From NCBI GenBank assembly GCA_021647365.1, contig JAKIUW010000021.1, positions 1 to 60,766 of the forward strand: a DNA stretch of 60,766 nucleotides, written 5' to 3'. Origin of the DNA: Cocleimonas sp. (GTDB lineage: Bacteria > Pseudomonadota > Gammaproteobacteria > Thiotrichales > Thiotrichaceae). Numbering within the stretch: position 1 is the stretch's first letter; every line of letters starts with the position of its first letter. A program made the translations under genes and the position numbers. This document shows positions 40,168 through 48,241 of this stretch, one piece after another. The notes beneath the pieces are model-generated. The model saw nothing but the letters and a program-made list of their open reading frames with translations, was not told where the DNA came from and made no database searches.

Positions 40168-41284
40168 AGCGCACTATACAAAAAAAGCAAAGCGCTGGGT
40201 TATAAAGATCGGTAGCGCTCTGCTGACAAAAGACGGCAAGGGCTTAGATTATGCCGCTATTGAAGATTGGAGCGAACAAATCGCTCAGCTTCGCAAACAA
40301 GGTATAGAAATCATCTTAGTTTCATCAGGCTCAGTTGCCGAAGGCATGAGCCGCATGGGCTGGACGAAACGCCCAACAGAGCTAGCCGAACTACAAGCCG
40401 CTGCCGCCATTGGGCAAACAGGCCTAATTGAAGCCTATGAAAACCAATTTAAAAAACATGGCATTCAAGCCGCCCAGATATTACTAACACACGATGATAT
40501 TAGTAACCGCAAGCGCTACCTCAATGCACGCAACACTTTGCGCGCGCTGCTCAAATTTAAAGCATTGCCAATCATTAATGAGAATGACACAGTAGCACTT
40601 GAAGAAATGCGCTTGGGTGACAATGATACGTTAGCAGCACTTGCAGCAAACCTTATCGAAGCAGATTTATTAGTCATACTCACCGATCAAAAAGGTTTGT
40701 TCGACAAAGACCCTCGCCATAATGGTGATGCCAAATTAATTACTGAAGACTCTGCTAACAACGCTGACTTGCTTAAATTTGTAGGTGAAATTACTACCAC
40801 GTTAGGCAGTGGAGGCATGGGGACAAAGCTCACCGCTGCGAAACGCGCCGCACATTCAGGGTGTGCTACAGTAATCGCATCAGGCCGTGAAAATAAAATA
40901 TTACAACGTCTCGCCCAAGGAGAAGAAATTGGTACGCTACTGAAGCCTAGAAAAACACAACTCACTGCTCGCAAACAATGGATAGCAGGTCAGGTACAAG
41001 TTACAGGAACACTCTTTTTAGACACAGGCGCGAGCAATGCTATCCAACAAAATGGCACCAGTTTATTGCCTGTAGGTATAGAAAACTCCGAAGGTGATTT
41101 TGATCGTGGCGATGTGGTTGATTGCAAAAATTCAGAAGGTGAAACTATTGCCCGTGGCGTTGTGAATTACTCCAACAAAGAAGTTAGCCAGCTCTATAAA
41201 ACACCTAGCGATAAAATCAACAATATTCTTGGTTATACGGGCGAAGTCGAAGTGATTCACCGAGATAACTTGTTTGTCCTCTAA
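40160..41284 (+). CDS. proB: Glutamate 5-kinase
   Basis: ProB phosphorylates glutamate, the first step of proline synthesis. The 374-residue protein has an amino-acid kinase domain (VIKIGSALLT, VSSGSVAEGMSRMG, INENDTVALEEMRLGDNDTL, LTDQKGLFDKDPR, GSGGMGTKLTAA) and a C-terminal PUA domain (about 285-374). The start is taken as GTG 40160-40162, overlapping obgE, because a longer form would run through the obgE coding tail. Confidence 0.93.
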   Translation: MSRAHYTKKAKRWVIKIGSALLTKDGKGLDYAAIEDWSEQIAQLRKQGIEIILVSSGSVAEGMSRMGWTKRPTELAELQAAAAIGQTGLIEAYENQFKKHGIQAAQILLTHDDISNRKRYLNARNTLRALLKFKALPIINENDTVALEEMRLGDNDTLAALAANLIEADLLVILTDQKGLFDKDPRHNGDAKLITEDSANNADLLKFVGEITTTLGSGGMGTKLTAAKRAAHSGCATVIASGRENKILQRLAQGEEIGTLLKPRKTQLTARKQWIAGQVQVTGTLFLDTGASNAIQQNGTSLLPVGIENSEGDFDRGDVVDCKNSEGETIARGVVNYSNKEVSQLYKTPSDKINNILGYTGEVEVIHRDNLFVL

Positions 41285-42146
41285 CTTTTTGATTGTTGGC
41301 TGTGGTGATATTGGACGCCGTGTCGCAGGGCTTTATGAGTCTCAAACTATTTATGGAATTGTTCGTAGCCGTAAATCTAAAAGCACTTGTGAGCAAGAAA
41401 ACATCACAACAACTGTCATCAACCTTGATAAACCATATTTTTTTAGCTCTAAGCAGATCCCAACACTCAAAAACTCTCATATCTTCTACTTTGCTCCACC
41501 TCCGACAACAGGAAAAAGTGACCCACGCTTAGAACAGTTTTTAAAAACCGTTAGCGAGCAACCCAAACGCATTGTGCTCATCAGCACCACTGGTGTTTAT
41601 GGCGATAGTCAAGGTGAATGGATTGATGAAAATGCCATTATCAACCCTAAAACAGATCGTGCTCATCGTCGCGCATCAGCCGAAAAATTACTACAAATCT
41701 GGGCACAAAACCACGACAAAGAATTTATGATTTTACGTGTACCAGGAATTTATGCGCAAGACCGTTTACCACTGGCTCGCCTTAAAAAAGGAATAGCCAC
41801 TGTAAACGAACATGAAGCTGGCTGGACAAACCGCATTCATGCCGATGACTTAGCCCTAGCTTGTAAAGCAGCTATGTACTGCGAACAAGCCAATCACATT
41901 ATTAATATTACCGATGGAAACCCTAGTTCTATCACTGATTACTTTAACCAAGTGGCAGATTACGCCAACCTACCACGCCCACCTCAAATCAGTATGAAAG
42001 AAGCTGAGGTAACTTTGAGCGAAGGTTTAGTGTCTTATTTAAAAGAATCCAGACGCATAAAAAATGAAAAAATGTTAATACTATTAGGTATAAAATTAAA
42101 ATACCCGACACTTAAACATGGACTCTCTTTGCAAAAGAGTTCTTAA
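41274..42146 (+). CDS. NAD(P)-dependent SDR-type epimerase-like protein (YeeZ-like)
   Basis: The 290-residue extended short-chain dehydrogenase/reductase-like protein starts with FLIVGCGDIGRRVAGLY, a GxGxxG Rossmann motif. IVLISTTGVYGDSQGEWIDE and a downstream RRASAEKLL replace the classical YxxxK, as in YeeZ-type proteins. WTNRIHADDLALAC and HIINITDGNPSSITDYF also fit. Its biochemical role is unknown. The start is TTG at 41274, overlapping proB by 11 bases. Confidence 0.75.
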   Translation: MSSNFLIVGCGDIGRRVAGLYESQTIYGIVRSRKSKSTCEQENITTTVINLDKPYFFSSKQIPTLKNSHIFYFAPPPTTGKSDPRLEQFLKTVSEQPKRIVLISTTGVYGDSQGEWIDENAIINPKTDRAHRRASAEKLLQIWAQNHDKEFMILRVPGIYAQDRLPLARLKKGIATVNEHEAGWTNRIHADDLALACKAAMYCEQANHIINITDGNPSSITDYFNQVADYANLPRPPQISMKEAEVTLSEGLVSYLKESRRIKNEKMLILLGIKLKYPTLKHGLSLQKSS

Positions 42147-42171
42147 AAAGCTAACCTAATTAAACAATAGC

Positions 42172-42186
42172 GATGCCCCCCCCCCT
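42172..42186 (+). repeat. Left half of a split dispersed repeat (unit 15)
   Basis: GATGCCCCCCCCCCT: a C-tract ending in CT. With CTAGTTTTACACGAC at 42749-42763 it rebuilds one CTAG-variant unit around a shared CT. Confidence 0.55.
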
Positions 42187-42748
42187 TTGTATGTTATCTC
42201 TCAAGAACAATTGAGTAATTAGAGAGTCAGATTGATAACACTATCAACAAGCTTTAATGATTATAAAAGAGATATATACGTATCTCAACGCTATAAACGA
42301 CTCATCAGCATCAAAGGTGTTGCCGATAGAACCGCTATCAAATTTCTTGGAGAACTAGGCATACTTGCAAGTAACATGTCAGCGAAGCAGTGGATTTATC
42401 ATGCGGGCCTCTTCCCAAGAGAGCTTCAATCAGGCACCAGTGTAAATAAACGAACCAGCACTGGAAAAGCAGGCAACCGATATATTCATGAAGCATTGTA
42501 TATGAGTACGATAAGCGCTTCTGGGCATAATCCAAATATACTCAGCTTCTATCAATACCTTATTAATGATAATGAAAAAGATACAGGCTACTTGTGCCGT
42601 CATGATAAAATTTCTTGTCGCAGTGCATAGCATTGCTTAAAACAGACAAATCCGTCAATGGAAAGTTTTTTATGTGTTGAATAATACTTCAATATGATTG
42701 AAAACACTTATGTGTATCACGGTAATTCCTTGACCTTGAATAGAGTAT
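42187..42748 (+). mobile_element. IS110-family element, internally deleted remnant
   Basis: The segment holds the C-terminal part of an IS110-family transposase and is bounded on both sides by a CT dinucleotide (42185-42186 and 42749-42750), with repeat halves outside. IS110 elements typically insert at a short core, CT in IS621, without target duplication beyond the core. About 560 bp remain of an expected 1.2-1.5 kb. Only about 45 bases are left between the left junction and the transposase fragment, so the 5' end of the gene and any left-end bridge-RNA region are largely gone. It cannot be autonomous. Confidence 0.6.
42232..42640 (+). pseudogene. IS110-family transposase, C-terminal fragment with frameshift
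   Basis: The translation shows the C-terminal Tnp domain of IS110/IS116/IS902 transposases: YKRLISIKGVADRTAIKFLG, MSAKQWIYHAGLFPRELQSG, TSVNKRTSTGKAGNRYIHEA and LYMSTISASGHNPNILSFYQ. The serine in LQSGTS is in the family's catalytic block. The N-terminal DEDD domain is missing. Near 42570 the frame shifts: the other frame continues KKIQATCAVMIKFLVAVHSI with a stop at 42638-42640, as expected for the family C-terminus. Confidence 0.88.
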
Positions 42749-42763
42749 CTAGTTTTACACGAC
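42749..42763 (+). repeat. Right half of a split dispersed repeat (unit 15)
   Basis: CTAGTTTTACACGAC, matching the 3' half of the CTAG variant with one or two changes. Confidence 0.6.
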
Positions 42764-42792
42764 TACTCCATGTTTCTATTTTAAACAGGCAC

Positions 42793-42824
42793 AAAAAAGG
42801 AGCAATAAATATTGCTCCTTTTTT
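42793..42824. terminator. Bidirectional intrinsic terminator (tsf end)
   Basis: Perfect 14-bp stem AAAAAAGGAGCAAT/ATTGCTCCTTTTTT with a 4-base loop. It lies 22 bases downstream of the minus-strand tsf stop. Confidence 0.92.
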
Positions 42825-42846
42825 GGATAGCTAAAATCTAAACAGA

Positions 42847-43719
42847 CTAGCCTTGAATTTGCGCCATAACCTCAGCAGCAAAGTCTTCTACCTTTTTCTC
42901 AATCCCTTCACCCACTTCGTAACGTACAAATGCTGTTACTTCAGCGCCAGCAGCTTTTAATAGCTGAGCGATGGTTTGATCAGGGTCTTTAACGAAAGGC
43001 TGACCTACCAATGTAATTTCAGCTAGGTATTTGCGAATGCGCCCTTCAACCATCTTCTCGATGATTTCAGCAGGCTTACCGCTACCTTCTGCTTGCGCAA
43101 TAAGGATTTCTTTTTCTTTTGCTAATAAGTCAGCTGGAACGTCAGCTTCAGAGATACACTCAGGGCGACTTGCAGCGATATGCATAGCAATATCTTTACC
43201 CAACGCTTCATCACCGCCAGTCATTGCTACTGCAACTGCAATACGAACACCGTGATTGTAAGCATAAACTGCATCGCCAGAAACAATCTCAAAACGACGC
43301 ACTTTCATATTTTCGCCAATCTTAGCCACTAAGTTTGCACGAACCTCTTCAACTGTTTCACCAGAATCTAATGGCATTGCCGAAAGTGCTTCAACATCAG
43401 CAGGCTTATCAGCCAATACTCTTGCGCCTGTTGCATCTACGAAGCTAATGAAGCTTTCGTCTTTAGCAACAAAGTCAGTCTCACAGTTCACTTCTAAAAT
43501 AGAAGCCTCTGATCCGTCTTCTGAAACAGTAATAACTACTTTACCGTCAGCCGCTACGCGACCTGCTTTTTTGTCTGCTTTTGCTGCGCCTGATTTGCGC
43601 ATCACATCGATTGCTGCTTCCATATCACCGTTAGTTTCGGTCAATACTTTTTTACAATCCATCATGCCAGCGCCTGTGCGCTCGCGTAATTCTTTTACTA
43701 ATGAAGCTGTAATAGCCAT
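42847..43719 (-). CDS. tsf: Elongation factor Ts
   Basis: EF-Ts recycles EF-Tu from GDP to GTP form. The 290-residue protein has LVKELRERTGAGMMDCKKVL, the signature VNCETDFVAKDESF, HIAASRPECIS and LVGQPFVKDPDQTI. Normal length. It follows rpsB on the minus strand (about 104-base gap), the conserved rpsB-tsf operon. Confidence 0.97.
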   Translation of the reverse strand: MAITASLVKELRERTGAGMMDCKKVLTETNGDMEAAIDVMRKSGAAKADKKAGRVAADGKVVITVSEDGSEASILEVNCETDFVAKDESFISFVDATGARVLADKPADVEALSAMPLDSGETVEEVRANLVAKIGENMKVRRFEIVSGDAVYAYNHGVRIAVAVAMTGGDEALGKDIAMHIAASRPECISEADVPADLLAKEKEILIAQAEGSGKPAEIIEKMVEGRIRKYLAEITLVGQPFVKDPDQTIAQLLKAAGAEVTAFVRYEVGEGIEKKVEDFAAEVMAQIQG

Positions 43720-43823
43720 TTTAAATTCCTCTAATATTGATCAATAACCATAAACTACGATCAAACAAGCCTCTGATAATAGAGGCTTGTTGAACAATAA
43801 ATAGTTGGGCTTAATTTAAAAAA

Positions 43824-45032
43824 TTAAACACCACCCATTAATTCATCTTGTAAAACTTTAAGCTCATCCCACTTACCATCTGCTGCAAGCTTAGCTTGCT
43901 GAGGCCAAGTTTTTGGCTCTTTAGATTTAAGTGTTGAAACTGTATCAAGAATCGCTTTAATTGCATCGCGATCCATTTTAGCCAAACCTGCGTAAGTTGT
44001 AACACCTGCTTCGCCTAATACTTCAGCGATTTTAGGACCGATACCTTCAATCTTCTTTAGATCATCAGCAGCGTCTTTTTTAGCAGCTTGTTTCTTAGCA
44101 GGAGCAGCCTTTTTTGCGGGTGCTTTTTCTGCCTTTGGAGTCTCTTCTTTCTTTGCTTCTTTTTTAGCTGGAGCTTCTTCTTTAGCTGGAGCAGCTGCTT
44201 TCTTCGCAGGAACTTCTTCTTTAGCTGGAGCAGCTTCTTTCTTCGCAGGAGCTACTTTCTTAGTTACTTTAGCCGCTGGCTTATCATCAGCTTTAGGTGC
44301 CGCCTTAGGAGCAGGTGCCGCAGCAGCCATTTCTTCTGCATTGGTTGCAGCAGCTAGATGACCTTCGATAACTGAATCAGCAATTGCCGATGTATAAAGC
44401 TGGATTGCGCGAATCGCGTCATCATTACCAGGAATAATATAATCAACATTATCAGCAGAGCTATTAGTATCCACAATGCCGATAACAGGAATGCCTAATG
44501 TCTTCGCTTCTTTAACAGCAATACCTTCGTGCCCTACATCCACGATGAATAGTGCATCAGGAAGTGCGCGCATGTGTTTGATTCCACCTAAGCCTTTTTC
44601 TAGCTTCTCAAGCTCGCGAGTCATCATTAATGCTTCTTTTTTACCACCACGGTTGATGGTGCCATCCGCTTCCATCTTTTCGATGTCGTGCAAACGACGA
44701 ACAGATTGCTTGATGGTTTTAAAGTTAGTGAGCATTCCACCCAACCAACGCTGATCAACGTAAGGCATTTTACAACGCAATGCTTCATCGCGAATAGCTT
44801 GTTGTGCAGCACGCTTAGTACCAACAAACATGATTTTGCCGCCTTTAGCCGCAAGATTACCTACAAAATTTAACGAATCGTTAAACATCGGCAATGTCTT
44901 TTCAAGGTTGATGATATGAATTTTGTTTCGATCACCGAAGATGTACGGTGCCATTTTTGGGTTCCAATAGCGGGTTTGATGTCCGAAATGAACACCTGCT
45001 TCCAGCATTTGGCGCATAGTTACTTTAGCCAT
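43824..45032 (-). CDS. rpsB: 30S ribosomal protein uS2 with C-terminal helix-hairpin-helix domain
   Basis: Residues 1 to about 235 are an ordinary uS2: MLEAGVHFGHQTRYWNPKM, FVGTKRAAQQAIRDEA, YVDQRWLGGMLTNFKTIK, LPDALFIVDVGHEGIAVKEA and IPGNDDAIRAI. Typical uS2 ends near 240. Here a linker of about 85 residues made of AAPAKKEE-type repeats is followed by an 80-residue domain (323-402) with DDLKKIEGIGPKIAEVLGEA and a TWPQQAKLAADGKW block, a helix-hairpin-helix-like module that elsewhere occurs in other proteins. There is no frameshift; the fusion is one frame. GAGGAAAAA precedes the ATG at 45030-45032. Confidence 0.95.
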   Translation of the reverse strand: MAKVTMRQMLEAGVHFGHQTRYWNPKMAPYIFGDRNKIHIINLEKTLPMFNDSLNFVGNLAAKGGKIMFVGTKRAAQQAIRDEALRCKMPYVDQRWLGGMLTNFKTIKQSVRRLHDIEKMEADGTINRGGKKEALMMTRELEKLEKGLGGIKHMRALPDALFIVDVGHEGIAVKEAKTLGIPVIGIVDTNSSADNVDYIIPGNDDAIRAIQLYTSAIADSVIEGHLAAATNAEEMAAAAPAPKAAPKADDKPAAKVTKKVAPAKKEAAPAKEEVPAKKAAAPAKEEAPAKKEAKKEETPKAEKAPAKKAAPAKKQAAKKDAADDLKKIEGIGPKIAEVLGEAGVTTYAGLAKMDRDAIKAILDTVSTLKSKEPKTWPQQAKLAADGKWDELKVLQDELMGGV

Positions 45033-45299
45033 GAGTTTTTCCTCGTTGGGTTAGGCCTCCACATATATGATAAAGCGACCTATTTAATAGCTATTGCCAC
45101 CAAACAAGCACCCCGCAATACCGTGATGATATGTGTGTGAATTTGAAGTGAAGATCAAATGATCCGCATACTTCAGTTAAGTTTTCCCGCTACAAATTAA
45201 ACGGGCGCACTTTATACCATAAAGCGTTTCGCTTCTCTACTGAAAGAAGGCATAATTCGCAATTATTTTACAAAAATCAGAAACCCGAGTTACCAACCC
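45033..45299. promoter_or_regulatory. Divergent rpsB / map control region
   Basis: The 267 bases hold the rpsB leader (minus). A 6-bp stem TATTGC/GCAATA (45092-45097/45115-45120) with a C/G-rich loop could be part of the S2-binding leader expected in gammaproteobacteria. TATAAA followed by GTGCGCCCG on the minus strand (about 45209-45223) looks like a -10 with a GC-rich discriminator. No gene is seen. Confidence 0.4.
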
Positions 45300-46088
45300 A
45301 TGACCGTACAAATAAAATCAGCTGACCAAATAGAAAAAATGCGCATAGCAGGAAAGCTAGCGGCAGATGTTCTCGACATGATTAAACCTCACGTTATCGC
45401 AGGTATCACAACGGATGAGCTGGATAAAATTTGTCATGAATTTATTGTAGACGAGCAAAAGGCCATCCCTGCGCCACTTAACTATCACGGTTTTCCCAAA
45501 TCAATTTGCACATCAGTTAACCACCAAGTCTGCCACGGCATTCCTAGCAATAAAAAACTAAAAAAAGGGGATGTGATTAATATTGACATAACGGTCATTA
45601 AAGATGGTTTTCACGGCGATACCAGCAAAATGTTTTTAATCGGCAAGCCTAATGTCGCAACTCTGCGTCTTAGTGATGTCGCACAAACCGCCCTTTACAT
45701 TGGTATTAATATGGTTAAACCAGGAGTGAAGCTCGGTAGTATTGGCCATGCGATACAAACCTATTCCGAAGCACAACATTATTCCGTGGTGCGTGAATAT
45801 TGTGGGCATGGTATTGGAGAGCAATTTCACGAAGAGCCTCAGGTTTTACATTATGGTAAAGCTGACACGGGCATCACACTAAAAGAAGGCATGTGTTTTA
45901 CAATTGAACCCATGGTCAATCAAGGCAAACGCCACATCAAAGTTTTACCTGACAAATGGACCGTGATCACCAAAGACCACAAGCTATCTGCACAATGGGA
46001 ACATACGTTATTAGTAACGGCTGATGGCGTAGATATTTTGACCTTGCGCGATGAAGAAAAGGACTGGCGAGACAAGTTACCTTCTTAA
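45300..46088 (+). CDS. map: Methionine aminopeptidase, type I
   Basis: Map removes the initiator methionine from new proteins. The 262-residue pita-bread enzyme has SINHQVCHG-like TSVNHQVCHGIPSNKKLKKG, the metal ligands in NIDITVIKDGFHGDTSKMF, YCGHGIGEQFHEEPQV and MCFTIEPMVNQG, and WEHTLLVTADG at the end. Length is standard. It is divergent from rpsB. Confidence 0.96.
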   Translation: MTVQIKSADQIEKMRIAGKLAADVLDMIKPHVIAGITTDELDKICHEFIVDEQKAIPAPLNYHGFPKSICTSVNHQVCHGIPSNKKLKKGDVINIDITVIKDGFHGDTSKMFLIGKPNVATLRLSDVAQTALYIGINMVKPGVKLGSIGHAIQTYSEAQHYSVVREYCGHGIGEQFHEEPQVLHYGKADTGITLKEGMCFTIEPMVNQGKRHIKVLPDKWTVITKDHKLSAQWEHTLLVTADGVDILTLRDEEKDWRDKLPS

Positions 46089-46444
46089 TTTGCTTAATCT
46101 GCCATTTGCCCCAGCCTATCGAATCTGCCCTTTACTTGACTAAACCCTATAGATACTATAGATTTAACACTAAGCGCGGTTATACTTGAGTTTCTAGACC
46201 AAATAACTGCTTATGCTCACATTCGCTAGAATGTCATAGTTACATATCGATGTTGATAACAATTTAGAAATTACTTATCGGGGCTAACATCAATTATTTT
46301 CTTTAAGGTTAAACGTTAAACACAAACCATTATTTTAATTAACAAGCTTTTCATTATTCTATACGTATATTTTAAAAATACTTAATACCTATAAAATAAA
46401 AATCAAGCGTAATACCCGTGCTATAAGTACAGGGGAGACAGATT
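46089..46444 (+). other. Long 5' region of the DEAD-box-like gene
   Basis: The 356 bases contain no supported gene. A possible sigma-70 promoter at 46136-46164 would give a leader of about 270 bases, reminiscent of cold-shock helicase mRNAs. The 3' end carries AGGGGAGACAG, the ribosome-binding site of the following TTG start. Confidence 0.45.
46136..46164 (+). promoter_or_regulatory. Possible sigma-70 promoter
   Basis: TTGACT (46136-46141), 17-base spacer, TAGATT (46159-46164). Confidence 0.4.
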
Positions 46445-48175
46445 TTGTCATTTTCAGACTTTAATTTACAAGCAGACTTTATCAAGTCAATTGAAGCCGC
46501 AGGTTATCAATCACCCACGCCACTTCAATCACAACTCATCCCACTACTCGCCGAAAAGAAAAGCGCCGTGGTTTGGACGCAATCGGCATCAGGTAAAACA
46601 GGCTCCTTTTTAATTCCTGCAATGAATTACATTCTTGAGAACCCTGCACCTGAAAAGCGCGGCGCTCGCATCTTAATTTTAACCTCACGACGAGATCGCG
46701 TAAGTCAAATCAATTACACCATTAAACGCCTAAGCCAAGACCATACAATGCGCTTTGGCTTTATCGTAAGTGGCAGACCTTATCAAACACAAATGCGCTT
46801 AATGCGCCGCCCGTTAGATATTATGATTGCCACACCTGGGCGACTGAATGATTTAATGAGTAACGGCAAAGCTGACTTTTCTCAGCTAGAAATGCTCATC
46901 ATCGATGATCTCACCGCCATTTATAAGAAGAACCTACACGGCCTAGTCGAGCAAATAATCAAACAAGCAAGTGATGATTGCACCACACTAACCTTTGTTA
47001 GCAACGATGATGACACCAGCGCTTATGCCGAAGACCTTTTCCCTGATGCCGTTCAAATACACGTTGAAGATGACGATGGATTTGTAACAGAAACACAACA
47101 CGGCAAAGCGAACGCTCAGGATAACAACAAGCACAGTAACAAACAAAACGCTGCCCAAAAGCCAAACTCAAAGCAAGCAAGCCAAATCGTTGTTCCTGAG
47201 AACTTAATGGCACAAAAAGTCCATGTCGCAGATGATTACACCCATAAAATCGCCATGATGGATCATCTTATGGATGAGTTTGCAGGTGAATCAACGCTGA
47301 TTTATACCGCCACGAACAAAGCAGCAGAAATGCTCCAAGAAAATCTATCCAATCATGGCCACGCCGCTGAACTTGTTGATGATTTAGAAGCAGATGAAAT
47401 CAAAGATATTGATATTCTTATTTCCAGTGACCAACAAAAAACGGTTTTGGATGCTAATATATACCCTCAAATTGATACTCACATCATTCATTTTGACCTT
47501 CCAAGAAAAACAGAACAATATTTGAAACGCCTAAGCAATCACTCTCAAGACCACGATGAAGCGCTTCTTATGATAGATGGCTACAACTACAATGAGTTAA
47601 AGCACATCGAAAAAACATTGGGTGAAACTTTAGAACAAATAACCGTCCCGGGCTTAGAACCTTTAAACCCCTTCGTAAATCTCAGCAAAGGCAAACCTTC
47701 TCGAAACAACTCACGTAATAATTCAAACAACAACAATAAAAAGCCTCATCAAAATCGCAATAAAAACAACCGAACAAATAATAAGCCGCGTCAAAATACT
47801 AAAAATGCAAAGAATAGAAAACCAAGACAAAATCAGAATTCAAATTCAAATGAAGAAAACCAAACAGACGGACAACGTCGTCAACGCAAAGGCCCTTTTG
47901 GACGTTTAAATGGTGGCGCACAACGCAAACAAAGCAATGGGCACAATACAAATAATAATCGTAATAATGCCAATAAAGGACGAGGCGGGCGCAATGTGAA
48001 AGTTGGCGTTAGCACTAGAGGAACTGCTCCACCTCCAGGTAGTGGTGGTATTAAAAATGACAAAGGCTGGCAGTCAGACTTCGCCAGCCCACAAGAGCGA
48101 AAAACCGAGAAATCTAAAGTTGTTATTCGATACAGTAAAAAACGTATTCTTGAAGATAAGCCTGAAGATAGTTAA
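46445..48175 (+). CDS. Degenerate DEAD-box RNA helicase-like protein with Asn/Arg-rich tail
   Basis: The 576-residue protein keeps the DEAD-box frame: Q motif GYQSPTPLQSQLIP, Walker A SASGKTGS (Lys51), TPGRLNDL at 130-137, and a RecA-2 domain (about 260-415). Several catalytic motifs are altered. Motif II is IDDL (153-156) instead of DEAD, SAT is replaced by FVSND, and the HRIGR region reads YLKRLSN. It may bind RNA without normal ATPase activity. Residues about 425-550 form a low-complexity tail rich in Asn, Lys, Arg and Gln. The start is TTG, placed by AGGGGAG upstream and by MSFSDF, the common DEAD-box opening. Confidence 0.8.
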   Translation: MSFSDFNLQADFIKSIEAAGYQSPTPLQSQLIPLLAEKKSAVVWTQSASGKTGSFLIPAMNYILENPAPEKRGARILILTSRRDRVSQINYTIKRLSQDHTMRFGFIVSGRPYQTQMRLMRRPLDIMIATPGRLNDLMSNGKADFSQLEMLIIDDLTAIYKKNLHGLVEQIIKQASDDCTTLTFVSNDDDTSAYAEDLFPDAVQIHVEDDDGFVTETQHGKANAQDNNKHSNKQNAAQKPNSKQASQIVVPENLMAQKVHVADDYTHKIAMMDHLMDEFAGESTLIYTATNKAAEMLQENLSNHGHAAELVDDLEADEIKDIDILISSDQQKTVLDANIYPQIDTHIIHFDLPRKTEQYLKRLSNHSQDHDEALLMIDGYNYNELKHIEKTLGETLEQITVPGLEPLNPFVNLSKGKPSRNNSRNNSNNNNKKPHQNRNKNNRTNNKPRQNTKNAKNRKPRQNQNSNSNEENQTDGQRRQRKGPFGRLNGGAQRKQSNGHNTNNNRNNANKGRGGRNVKVGVSTRGTAPPPGSGGIKNDKGWQSDFASPQERKTEKSKVVIRYSKKRILEDKPEDS

Positions 48176-48201
48176 AAACTCATTTTTTACTAATACTTAA
48201 A

Positions 48202-48228
48202 AGCACACCCCCCTACTTTTACATGATG
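48202..48228 (+). repeat. Dispersed repeat unit 16
   Basis: AGCACACCCCCCTA followed by CTTTTACATGATG, 14 bases before the proposed start of the TPR gene. Confidence 0.9.
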
Positions 48229-48241
48229 ATAGGTAAAGACC

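Noticed and set aside
44088..44357. Phe/Ser-rich plus-strand frame opposite rpsB linker
   Set aside because: Complement of the AAPAKKEE repeats in rpsB; no independent support.
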